Assembly: GCA_964520045.1 (NCBI GenBank)
Contig: CAZFMJ010000097.1
Location: 1-8,414 of the forward strand
From: CAZFMJ01 sp964520045
GTDB lineage: Bacteria > Elusimicrobiota > Elusimicrobia > Elusimicrobiales > CAZFMJ01
DNA: 8,414 nucleotides
Reading direction: 5' to 3'
Shown here: one piece after another, positions 1-5,669 of the stretch
Numbering within the stretch: position 1 is the stretch's first letter
Layout of the letters: every line of letters starts with the position of its first letter
The notes under the pieces: generated by a model
What the model saw: the letters and a program-made list of their open reading frames with translations, nothing else
Told to the model about the DNA's origin: nothing
Databases searched by the model: none
Translations under genes and position numbers: made by a program

Positions 1-846
1 CTTAATCCCCGGCTGGTTTACTGCGCCATCTCCGGCTTCGGGCAGACGGGCCCCGACGCTTTCAAACCCGCCTATGACCAGATCATCCAGGGCCTGAGCG
101 GAGTCATGGCCATAAACGGGGACGAACGCTTGAACCCTCTGCGCGCCGGCTTCCCGGTTTGCGACACTGTCGGCGGACTCAACGCCGCTTTCGCAATAAT
201 GTCGGCCCTCTATCACCGCGAACGCAGCGGGAAGGGGCAGTTCATCGATGTGGCCATGCTGGATTCCATCATGCCCATGATGGGCTGGGTGGCGGCCAAC
301 CTCCTGATAGCCGGACAACAGCCCCAGCTGATGGGAAATGACAATTTCACCGCCGCTCCGTCGGGCACGTTCCGCACCGCGGACGGCTACATGAACATCG
401 CGGCCAACAAGCAGGAGCAATGGGAGTCGCTGTGCGACGCGCTGGAAGTCGCGCAGCTAAAGACCGACCCGCGCTTTGAGGCCCGGGACACCAGAAAGAA
501 GAACCGCAAACTTCTGACCCCTCTGCTTGAAGAAAAACTGACTCAGCGTCCCACGGCGGAGTGGGTGGAGCTTCTCAACTCCAAAGATGTGCCGAGCGGA
601 GCGATTTTAAGCCTGGATGACGCCTTGAACCAGCCGCAGGTAAAGCACAGGGCGATATTGAAAGAGGTAACTGCGGAAGGCATCGGCGCTCTTAAACTCT
701 TCGGCATGGCGGCCAAGTTTTCCGATACACCCGGCGAACTCAACGCTCCGCCCCCGCGCCTTTCCGCCCACACGGCGGAAATCCTCGCGGGAATCGGCAT
801 AAAAGAGGACGAGCTCGCGTCCCTGAAAGCCAAAAAAGTCATATAA
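1..846 (+). CDS. CaiB/BaiF-family CoA-transferase (type III), 5' end outside window
   Basis: Members of this family move coenzyme A between carboxylic acids, or racemise acyl-CoAs, in the cytoplasm. The reading frame is open from base 1, so 281 codons are visible and roughly the first 110 residues of a usual 380-400 aa protein lie off the left edge. Visible family landmarks are ISGFGQTGP near the start, then YDQIIQGLSGVMA, then a CDTVGG segment whose Asp (GAC at 163-165) aligns with the catalytic aspartate of formyl-CoA transferases. The family block ALYHRERSGKGQFIDVAMLD follows. The C-terminus, ending LKAKKVI, is of normal length, so the 3' end is intact (TAA at 844-846). The substrate cannot be read from the sequence. 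The next gene is convergent, so this is the last gene of whatever plus-strand operon lies to the left. I am sure of the family and unsure of the reaction. Confidence 0.93.
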   Translation, partial: LNPRLVYCAISGFGQTGPDAFKPAYDQIIQGLSGVMAINGDERLNPLRAGFPVCDTVGGLNAAFAIMSALYHRERSGKGQFIDVAMLDSIMPMMGWVAANLLIAGQQPQLMGNDNFTAAPSGTFRTADGYMNIAANKQEQWESLCDALEVAQLKTDPRFEARDTRKKNRKLLTPLLEEKLTQRPTAEWVELLNSKDVPSGAILSLDDALNQPQVKHRAILKEVTAEGIGALKLFGMAAKFSDTPGELNAPPPRLSAHTAEILAGIGIKEDELASLKAKKVI

Positions 847-914
847 TTCCGGGGACACCATACTTAATTCCTGAAGACGGCAACGGTTCCTATTTCAGTT
901 TGAGATCCCAGGGG

Positions 915-947
915 AAAAAAAGCAGAGCCCGGTATTCCGGGCTCTGC
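915..947 (-). terminator. Rho-independent terminator of the Met/Cys/His-rich membrane protein gene
   Basis: An 11-bp perfect stem (GCAGAGCCCGG at 922-932 with CCGGGCTCTGC at 937-947) closes a 4-nt loop. A run of seven A lies at 915-921. Read on the minus strand this is a GC-rich hairpin followed by seven T, 36 nt past the stop codon of the gene at 983-1417. No T tract follows the hairpin on the plus strand, so it should not terminate the CoA-transferase transcript efficiently. Confidence 0.88.
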
Positions 948-982
948 AACAGTTTAACTGCTCAGCCGTTAAAGCCGAAGTG

Positions 983-1417
983 TTATTTTTTTGGGGGAGC
1001 GGTTTCCTCTTTCTTCATCATCCCGCCTTTCATCATTTCACCCTTCATCGGACAATCGGGATGCATCATAGGCCCGTTGCCCGTTCTCTCTCCGGATATC
1101 ATCATTTCCCCGCCGGAACAGCGGCAGTTCTTCCTGGCATGACTGCCCAGACCGCAAATGATTCCCAGCAGGCCTATGACTATGATAGACCAGCCCAGAA
1201 CCTGCCCGGTCTTCTTTACGTAATTGGCGGTTTCTTTTGAAGAATGCTGCAAAACCCAGTAACCAATGACCGCCATCAAGGCATAAAGCGCCACTGCCAT
1301 ATGAACCCCGGCTCCGGAACAGCAGCCATGCATTCCGCCGCGCATTCCTCCATGCATTCCCATGGCCTGCGCCGCCGCGGGAACAGCCGTCAGCAATACC
1401 GCTATTAATATTTTCAT
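983..1417 (-). CDS. Small Met/Cys/His-rich membrane protein, putative metal-binding
   Basis: The protein has 144 aa. I do not recognise a named family. Residues 1-18 form a signal peptide with an AAAQA-type cleavage site. A Gly/Met/His stretch (MGMHGGMRGGMHGCC, residues 19-33) is followed by two hydrophobic segments at about 39-57 and 72-91. The tail holds CRC at 98-100, MHPDCPM at 118-124 and repeated Met pairs before a Lys-rich end. I count 16 Met, 6 Cys and 6 His, mostly outside the membrane segments. Met-rich and Cys/His clusters of this kind are known to bind copper and other soft metals, and MHPDCPM recalls the CPMHP core of heavy-metal-binding domains. A metal-binding or metal-sensing role at the membrane is therefore inferred. 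An AGGAGG sits 8 nt before the ATG, which fixes the start. The gene appears monocistronic: it has its own terminator, and 176 bp separate it from the gene upstream. Confidence 0.8.
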   Translation of the reverse strand: MKILIAVLLTAVPAAAQAMGMHGGMRGGMHGCCSGAGVHMAVALYALMAVIGYWVLQHSSKETANYVKKTGQVLGWSIIVIGLLGIICGLGSHARKNCRCSGGEMMISGERTGNGPMMHPDCPMKGEMMKGGMMKKEETAPPKK

Positions 1418-1450
1418 GTAACCCTCCTCCTTATGATAGAACCCGTTTAA

Positions 1451-1479
1451 AGTCTACGATATTCCGGATAAAAACACAA
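1451..1479 (-). promoter_or_regulatory. Possible sigma-70 promoter for the metal-binding membrane protein
   Basis: On the minus strand, TTGTGT (1474-1479) and TAGACT (1451-1456) are separated by 17 bp and lie about 34 nt upstream of the ATG at 1417. The match to TTGACA/TATAAT is weak (3 of 6 and 4 of 6), but the spacing is ideal. The rest of the 176-bp gap (1418-1593) shows no repeat or gene. Confidence 0.25.
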
Positions 1480-1593
1480 AGCGGTTTTTTTGCCGGAAAT
1501 ACGGGACCCTGATGATTAAATTACAGCGTCAATTGAACCGCGGAATGGGGGGGAAGAGGAGGGAACAGAAGACTGCCGCGCATATCCGGCTTG

Positions 1594-2736
1594 TCACATC
1601 GGATTTCTTTCTTTCAGTATCGTAAGACTTTGCCGTATCTGGGCTTTATTCTTTTCGCTTTTGGTCAGTTCCAGCGCCTTTTCGTAATTTTTAACGGCCC
1701 ATTTGATATTGCCGGCTTTTTCCAGACACTGCGCCAATCTTATATAGGAATTTATTACGGAGCCGTCGATTACTGAAAGACGTTTGGCGGCCTTTATCGC
1801 GCCGCTGAAATAGCCGCCGGCTTTTTTAAATTGCTCCTGCTTAACATATATCATTCCAAGCCGGTCCTGAACACTTATAAGCTCGGTATCCTGCGGCGTT
1901 AAAGAATTCATGATATCGAGATAAACATTTTCCGCCTCGCTGAACTTATCCTGTTTGAATAGAACTTCCGCGAATTCGCCGTTTATGTAAAAATTATCGG
2001 GATCGGCCTCCAGCGCCTGCTTGTATTCGGCTTCCGCTTTGACATAATCTCCGGCGATGGAAAATTCCCTGGCCCAGGAGAGATGATTCCCTTCCGCGAC
2101 GGAAACCGGAGGGGAAGAAGATACCGGCGCTTCGCTTTTTCCGTCGAGGTCCGCGATATGGCGCACAAGAACGTCCGGATAAGCCTGATGCTGTGAAGAA
2201 GACGACTCCGCCACTTCGCCTGTTTCTTCGGCGTAACCCACGGGAACCATAATATCCGCTGATGGAGGAACGGGCGCTCTTTCGCGAATTTTCTTTTGAC
2301 GCCCGCCGAAATAAAAGTACAGGCCCGTATTCATTGAAACTCCGATATCTCTTGCTTTAAGGCTTCCGGCTTCAAGGCCTATGCGGGCCGGAACGAAATC
2401 CACTGCGGCCGACACCCATCTTGAAAGGAAATATTCGCCCCCCGCAAACACGGCTCCTTCATAACCTTCGCCCTTAAGGCCGCGCGCGTCGAATTTTATG
2501 TATCCGCCTTCAGGTCCGGCAAAAAGTCTTATTTTATCGCCCGTATAAAAATTCCAATATGCCCTGCCGGCGTAAACCTTCACGCCTCCGCCCATGACCC
2601 ATCTGCCTTCCAGACTGAATTTATCCGAAGTTTCGCATTTGACGCCCGCATAAGGCCAGCCCAGACCCAAGCCAAAGCCTTCGGCCCGGCAGTTTTGAAC
2701 ATGGAAAGCCAAAAGTAAAATAAGGAGTTTGAACAT
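1594..2736 (-). CDS. Exported protein with beta-barrel-like N-terminal part and C-terminal TPR repeats
   Basis: The protein has 380 aa from the chosen start. The N-terminus MFKLLILLLAFHVQNCRA is a signal peptide. Residues of about 20-143 alternate polar and aromatic/hydrophobic residues in short Gly-rich strands (GLGLGWPYAGVK, WVMGGGVKVY, AVFAGGEYF) and end with GLYFYFGG. This is the look of a small outer-membrane beta-barrel, with an aromatic strand end. A Pro/Ser-rich linker (about 144-218) leads to three or four TPRs, the clearest being AGDYVKAEAEYKQALEADPD and AGNIKWAVKNYEKALEL. TPRs mediate protein contacts, so an envelope scaffold or assembly role is plausible but not shown. An in-frame ATG at 2757 would add MLYCYNH. 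I prefer 2736 because it gives a normal signal peptide and because the 2757 ATG overlaps a TATAAT box. Neither start has a Shine-Dalgarno sequence. Confidence 0.82.
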   Translation of the reverse strand: MFKLLILLLAFHVQNCRAEGFGLGLGWPYAGVKCETSDKFSLEGRWVMGGGVKVYAGRAYWNFYTGDKIRLFAGPEGGYIKFDARGLKGEGYEGAVFAGGEYFLSRWVSAAVDFVPARIGLEAGSLKARDIGVSMNTGLYFYFGGRQKKIRERAPVPPSADIMVPVGYAEETGEVAESSSSQHQAYPDVLVRHIADLDGKSEAPVSSSPPVSVAEGNHLSWAREFSIAGDYVKAEAEYKQALEADPDNFYINGEFAEVLFKQDKFSEAENVYLDIMNSLTPQDTELISVQDRLGMIYVKQEQFKKAGGYFSGAIKAAKRLSVIDGSVINSYIRLAQCLEKAGNIKWAVKNYEKALELTKSEKNKAQIRQSLTILKERNPM

Positions 2737-2755
2737 ATGGTTATAACAATATAGC

Positions 2756-2764
2756 ATTATAGCA
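2756..2764 (-). promoter_or_regulatory. Extended -10 promoter of the barrel/TPR gene
   Basis: The minus strand reads TGCTATAAT, a perfect TGnTATAAT extended -10 element, with no good -35. Transcription would begin near 2749, leaving only about a dozen bases before the ATG at 2736. That agrees with the lack of a ribosome-binding site and argues against the start at 2757. Confidence 0.5.
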
Positions 2765-2827
2765 TGTCATTTTTATTACAAACGAACAGGCCGGGCACTG
2801 CCTCGGGTATGACTTTTTTTCTTGTCC

Positions 2828-2853
2828 GGCGGCTGGACCGCTGTCCAGCCGCC
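2828..2853. repeat. GC-rich perfect hairpin between divergent genes
   Basis: GGCGGCTGGAC (2828-2838) and GTCCAGCCGCC (2843-2853) form an 11-bp perfect stem around CGCT. No T run follows on either strand (a T run precedes it on the plus strand), so it is not a standard terminator. Its right half contains GCTGTCCAGCCG (2840-2851), a 12-mer found again at 4645-4656 and, inverted, at 7931-7942. It lies in the 323-bp gap 2737-3059, which otherwise holds only the flanking promoters. Confidence 0.6.
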
Positions 2854-2905
2854 TCGCCTCTTCTGTTTTTGCTTTTCCGTCTACCGTCTCCCATCCACCC
2901 TCCCC

Positions 2906-2935
2906 TTAGAACCCGCAATAAAACCGACATATAAT
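2906..2935 (+). promoter_or_regulatory. Possible promoter of the secreted 433-aa protein
   Basis: A perfect TATAAT at 2930-2935 lies about 125 nt upstream of the ATG at 3060. TTAGAA at 2906-2911 sits 18 bp before it and is a weak -35. The leader would be about 118 nt; I see no recognisable riboswitch in it. Confidence 0.3.
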
Positions 2936-3059
2936 CTTTCTAAAATATGCCTATTGCAAAACGCGCCCCGGCCGGTTCGTTTTCCTCCGGTATGCGGAGA
3001 GGGCCAAAAGATTATACAATCGCAGATGGGTAAATTTTCGGCTGCGGGAGGACGTGAAT

Positions 3060-4361
3060 ATGAAAAATAACGCCAAAATAGCGATTTGCGCATGTCTGGG
3101 CTTATTCTGCGCCGCCTGTCTTTTCCAAAAATACTCCGAGGCCGCAGGGGCCGCCCCCAGGAAATATACGATAGACTATACGTTTAAGTCGATCGTGCCG
3201 CGCCGCGATTCAAAAACCGACCAGGTCACGTATTCGGTGTCTCTTGCGGGCATAGGCAGGGGCAAGCTCAAGAAAGGCGAGGCTGAATACCAGCGCGGCG
3301 AGTTTGACGGCAGCCGCTTTGAAAAAAGGAACAGGGGAGGCCAGATAGAATACAGAAGCTCCGACGTATTTATTTACGCCGAACTGCGCCCTCTTTTAAA
3401 ATATTTCGGCGTCCATAACGTGCAGGGACTAAAGAATAAGTCATTCACCAGCCGTTACGAAGATATCCACGGCGCGATCAAAGAGTTAAGACTCGCCGCC
3501 GGTCAAAATTCAAAAGAGGCGGCGCCGTCCAAAACCGAGATATACGAGAAACTGGCGCAGGCGTTAAGCCGGATGGAAATTCCCGATTATTCCGAAACGG
3601 ACATAGACAGCGTTCAGGCGGCCTTTGACATCCTGTACTCGTGCAGCGACACGAGCGAAGAAGCCCGCGCAAGAACTTCGCAATGGGAGGAATGGCTGCA
3701 GAACGCGATCCCCAAATTGAACCAGAACGTCAGGCTCGTCTACGCCAAGCAGGAAGAATTGCCGGCGCTGACAAGCGCGTGCGGGGGGGAAGGCTACTTC
3801 AGGCTTGAGACCCTGGACGGGAACAACTACCGGATGGTAAAAATATCGGCCGGTCTACAGCCCGCCGAATTTTATGAAAAAGGCGGCCCCGGCGTTCAGG
3901 CGGCAAAGTCCGCGGGCAAACAGCAGGCCGCGCCTCTGCCGCCGGCGGCCGTATCGGCCCCCGGAACGCCGTTGAAACAGAGAGTCCGCTTTTATTCCAT
4001 CAAGGACGTCAAGAAAGGCGACGATGAGATTTTGATAACGGGCGAGGGCAGTTCCATAGCCAACAACGGAGGCCTGCATTTTACCCAAAACGCGCAAAAT
4101 GCCGCGTACCCGCCGATAGAAGTCACCGTCGCCAAAGCCGGACCGGCGATGAAATCATGCTTCAAGCTGGCTAAACGGCACAAGAAGAACAAAGAATCAA
4201 TGGATATACAGGGCGAAGGGCTTTACGCCGATACGCCCCGCGCGGCCGGAGAACAATCTTTGGGCGTTTTTAAGCTGACGATCCTGACCCACTGCCAGCC
4301 CGGCGCCGGCCGCACGCTGGGTCTTGACGACAATTTCCTGCCCGCCGGAAAAACCGAGTAG
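3060..4361 (+). CDS. Secreted protein of unknown function
   Basis: The protein has 433 aa and I recognise no family. Residues 1-30 form a signal peptide with a hydrophobic core ICACLGLFCAACLF. Cleavage near SEAAGA is likely, and a lipoprotein site at Cys20 is possible but poor. Residues of about 35-275 form a mixed alpha/beta region containing two Tyr/Lys-rich strands and a helical part (about 155-220). A Pro/Ala linker (about 282-304) separates a C-terminal part (about 305-433) with strands RVRFYSI and EILITGEG. The mature protein has four Cys (195, 241, 367, 412), which could pair in the periplasm. GGGAGG at 3046-3051 is 8 nt from the ATG at 3060 but only 2 nt from an in-frame GTG at 3054, so 3060 is chosen. 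The gene stands alone, divergent from the barrel/TPR gene. Confidence 0.78.
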   Translation: MKNNAKIAICACLGLFCAACLFQKYSEAAGAAPRKYTIDYTFKSIVPRRDSKTDQVTYSVSLAGIGRGKLKKGEAEYQRGEFDGSRFEKRNRGGQIEYRSSDVFIYAELRPLLKYFGVHNVQGLKNKSFTSRYEDIHGAIKELRLAAGQNSKEAAPSKTEIYEKLAQALSRMEIPDYSETDIDSVQAAFDILYSCSDTSEEARARTSQWEEWLQNAIPKLNQNVRLVYAKQEELPALTSACGGEGYFRLETLDGNNYRMVKISAGLQPAEFYEKGGPGVQAAKSAGKQQAAPLPPAAVSAPGTPLKQRVRFYSIKDVKKGDDEILITGEGSSIANNGGLHFTQNAQNAAYPPIEVTVAKAGPAMKSCFKLAKRHKKNKESMDIQGEGLYADTPRAAGEQSLGVFKLTILTHCQPGAGRTLGLDDNFLPAGKTE

Positions 4362-4375
4362 CCGGATCAATAAAA

Positions 4376-4458
4376 GCGAGGCAGAGAGCAAGCAAGATAG
4401 TGAGACAGTGAATAAGCGGGAGAGTAATCAGTGAGTGAGCAAGAGAGTGAGTAAGCGG
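4376..4458. repeat. Degenerate tetranucleotide array (GNNA-type units)
   Basis: From 4376 the sequence divides into about 20 consecutive 4-nt units that nearly all begin with G and end with A: gcga, ggca, gaga, gcaa, gcaa, gata and onward. The units include repeated gtga and gaga, with one 3-nt slip (tca at 4428-4430). The inner two bases vary, the frame does not. It begins just downstream of the stop codon of the 3060-4361 gene and codes for nothing convincing. It lies in the 372-bp gap 4362-4733, which also holds a terminator candidate, an octamer array and inverted repeats. Confidence 0.75.
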
Positions 4459-4459
4459 G

Positions 4460-4499
4460 ATGACCTCCGGCATGACAAAAATAACAGCCGGTCATTTTT
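4460..4499 (+). terminator. Possible terminator of the 3060-4361 gene
   Basis: ATGACCTCCGGC (4460-4471) can pair with GCCGGTCAT (4487-4495) as nine base pairs with a three-base bulge. The hairpin is followed by TTTTT ending at 4499. The loop is long (15 nt) and the bulge weakens the stem, so this is tentative. It is the only T-tailed hairpin I see after that gene. Confidence 0.35.
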
Positions 4500-4509
4500 C
4501 ATAACCGAC

Positions 4510-4583
4510 CTCGTTTTCATAGACGCCCAGTAGCCCAGAAACCCAGTTTCCCAGTAATAGAGTCACCAGTTTCCAGTCTCCAG
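4510..4583 (+). repeat. Octamer array copy 1 (NNN-CCCAG units)
   Basis: After a leader at 4510-4522 that matches array copy 2 at 5134-5146, four 8-nt units run in perfect phase (4523-4554), each a variable triplet (ACG, TAG, AAA, TTT) plus CCCAG. A spacer segment with AGAGTCACCAG (4559-4569), which is also found in copy 2, comes next. Two 7-nt degenerate units ending CCAG (4570-4583) finish the array. No reading frame is kept and there is no spacer of CRISPR length. Confidence 0.75.
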
Positions 4584-4630
4584 TTTGACTTGTTTCTTCG
4601 TTATGTCTGGTGACATGGGCCGCTGGTGAC
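4562..4630. repeat. Inverted repeat GTCACCAG / CTGGTGAC (two right arms)
   Basis: GTCACCAG at 4562-4569, inside octamer array 1, is the exact reverse complement of CTGGTGAC at 4607-4614 and again at 4623-4630. The two right arms could compete for the left arm. Arms are 8 bp and loops 37 or 53 nt, so the structure is weak. The region then carries GCTGTCCAGCCG (4645-4656), as in the hairpin at 2828-2853. Confidence 0.45.
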
Positions 4631-4733
4631 TGGTGGTCTTAATTGCTGTCCAGCCGTTAGGCCTAAGCCCCTTCCGCATTTCGGAAATTCATAATAATGT
4701 AGAATATATGTGATCAATAAAAAGGGGACAAAA

Positions 4734-4961
4734 ATGAAACGATACAAAAACCTCAGCGGCAATTCCTCGGTTGCAGGGTATGAAATTGCAAAAGACTCCG
4801 TAACAGTTAGATTCGCGGCGCATTCAGTCTATAAATATTCCAATCAAAGCGCGGGCCCCGGCAATATAAGCCAAATGAAGTCCCTTGCGCTTACAGGGAA
4901 GGGATTGGGCACTTTTATCGACACGAATGTAAAAGAGCGGTTTGCAAGAAAAATAAGATAA
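4734..4961 (+). CDS. KTSC-domain protein
   Basis: This 75-aa protein is essentially one KTSC domain, a small module named after its occurrence at the C-terminus of some lysyl-tRNA synthetases and common as a stand-alone short protein of unknown role. Visible landmarks are the start MKRYKNLSGNSSVAGYEI, the strand pair SVTVRFAAHSVYKYSN, and the closing GLGTFIDTNVKERFARKI. The length is normal. The ATG at 4734 is chosen because AAAGGGG (4721-4727) lies 6 nt before it. An in-frame GTG at 4710 would add eight residues that are not part of the domain. The gene stands alone between arrays of degenerate tandem repeats, with no partner that hints at function. The domain is known to be frequent in accessory parts of genomes. 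Confidence 0.85.
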   Translation: MKRYKNLSGNSSVAGYEIAKDSVTVRFAAHSVYKYSNQSAGPGNISQMKSLALTGKGLGTFIDTNVKERFARKIR

Positions 4962-4970
4962 TAACGGAAA

Positions 4971-4998
4971 GTAGATAGTATATAGCAGATAGTAGATA
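4971..4998. repeat. Heptamer array (GYAGATA units)
   Basis: Four 7-nt units lie head to tail: gtagata, gtatata, gcagata, gtagata. They start 9 nt after the KTSC stop codon. A weak 6-bp hairpin (AGCGGA...TCCGCT, from about 5004) follows, without a strong T run. The stretch 4999-5133 otherwise shows only an isolated GGGAATCCAG-like fragment (about 5094-5102) reminiscent of the second repeat family. Confidence 0.7.
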
Positions 4999-5133
4999 GG
5001 GAACAGCGGATAAATAATATTTCCGCTTATCTTTATTCTCTTCGCCTTTTCTTTCCGTTCCCGAGGTTAGTTTGTCTGTGGTTTGTTTGGAGGGAATCCA
5101 GTCCTCTTTGCCGTTTAACTGTTTTTACCTAAT

Positions 5134-5225
5134 CTCGTTTTCATAGACGCCCAGCTCCCCAGCGGCCCAGTTTCCCAGAAATCCAGATGCCCAGTAACAG
5201 AGTCACCAGCAGTCTAGCTGCCTAG
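5134..5225 (+). repeat. Octamer array copy 2 (NNN-CCCAG units)
   Basis: The leader and first unit (5134-5154) are identical over 21 bp to 4510-4530 of copy 1. Six octamers then run in strict phase from 5147 to 5194 with triplets ACG, CTC, CGG, TTT, AAA, ATG. Five end in CCCAG and one in TCCAG. A 15-nt segment with AGAGTCACCAG and two drifted units ending CTAG (5210-5225) complete it. The array abuts the 294-bp repeat that begins at 5228 and supplies the last codons of the small minus-strand ORF. Confidence 0.78.
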
Positions 5226-5360
5226 CCGTCCAAGAAGGCCGTGTTTTAATTCGGCGCGCATCTTCGCCCGTATCATATCGTGCGCCGTATCATGGGTCCA
5301 GCGGGATTTAAGTATCCTTTCAGGACTGAATCTCATCGTCGCGGTAAGAGCAAGAGGCAT
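5214..5360 (-). CDS. Small ORF of the 294-bp repeat, copy 1 (48 aa)
   Basis: I do not recognise this protein. It begins MPLALTATMRFSPERILKSR and continues with a basic, probably helical stretch (WTHDTAHDMIRAKMRAELKH). GGGAG (5368-5372) sits 7 nt before the ATG, and an extended -10 lies just upstream. The two copies of the ORF differ at only two bases over their shared 133 bp, and both changes are conservative (Met/Ile and Leu/Ile). The repeat outside the ORF carries seven differences in 161 bp. The C-terminus (RLGS) comes from the adjoining octamer array, so this copy looks cut short or rejoined compared with the other one. A real peptide is plausible, as is a chance ORF in a repeat. Confidence 0.42.
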   Translation of the reverse strand: MPLALTATMRFSPERILKSRWTHDTAHDMIRAKMRAELKHGLLGRLGS

Positions 5361-5386
5361 ATTTTTTCTCCCTTTCCTTCACTATT

Positions 5387-5395
5387 GTTATAACA
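5387..5395 (-). promoter_or_regulatory. Extended -10 element of small ORF copy 1
   Basis: The minus strand reads TGTTATAAC, a TGn extended -10 with one mismatch to TATAAT and no clear -35. Transcription would start near 5380, giving a leader of about 20 nt that contains GGGAG. Confidence 0.35.
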
Positions 5396-5482
5396 AAACC
5401 CTGCGATTAATAGATTGCCGGCCTGCGACATTTTCTTTAAATTTTAACGACCAGATTTTGCGGCCGGCCATCCCAATTTATT

Positions 5483-5503
5483 CCTCCCCCTTGACGGGGG
5501 AGG
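5483..5503. repeat. REP-like palindrome, copy 1
   Basis: CCTCCCCC (5483-5490) and GGGGGAGG (5496-5503) make an 8-bp perfect stem around a 5-nt loop TTGAC. A tail like CGAGACGGGGGTG follows. Short palindromes of this kind recur between genes in many bacterial genomes. The copy at 8236-8256 keeps the stem and changes only the loop (TCGAC). Confidence 0.6.
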
Positions 5504-5553
5504 ACCGAGACGGGGGTGAAACAACCGCAATTCCCGTCGAAAACCTGCGCCTA

Positions 5554-5664
5554 TCCGTCATACCCAAGCGTTTTAATCGGGTATCCAGTTATAAGTTCCG
5601 GTTAAGTATCCAGTTCCACCCGTCTTTTAAAATCTTTGAATCTTCGAGAAACGTCCCCTCGACC
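5554..5664 (+). repeat. 111-bp direct repeat (GTCATACCC family), copy 1
   Basis: It aligns without gaps to 6533-6643 (offset 979) with three mismatches counted by eye. It holds an ATACCC(A/G)A...TCGGGTAT inverted repeat, the 16-mer CCCGTCTTTTAAAATC (5619-5634) and a small TCGAG...CTCGA hairpin near the right end. Its right edge coincides with the point where the nuclease coding sequence begins. Confidence 0.9.
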
Positions 5665-5669
5665 TTCGC

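Larger units (their letters stand above)
5228..5521. repeat. 294-bp direct repeat, copy 1
   Basis: It aligns without gaps to 7981-8274 at a constant offset of 2753. I count nine mismatches by eye (5237, 5259, 5439, 5453, 5470, 5475, 5492, 5506, 5510), about 97% identity, with an unbroken identical run at 5260-5438. It contains a small minus-strand ORF with its promoter and a GC-rich palindrome at the right end. No transposase gene is inside it. Confidence 0.95.

Noticed and set aside
2734..2755. Plus-strand AAGGAG followed by an ATG near 2736
   Set aside because: The reading frame closes after five codons (ends TAG), and it lies inside the N-terminus of the minus-strand gene.
2828..2853. Terminator for either flanking gene
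   Set aside because: It lies upstream of both divergent genes, and no T run follows it on either strand.
4197..4473. Minus-strand ORFs crossing the tetramer array
   Set aside because: They arise because the 4-nt array lacks stops in one frame. They are antisense to the secreted-protein gene and have no start signal.
4510..5225. CRISPR-like reading of the CCCAG arrays
   Set aside because: Units are only 8 nt with 3-nt variable parts. There are no 20-40 nt repeats or spacers and no cas genes.
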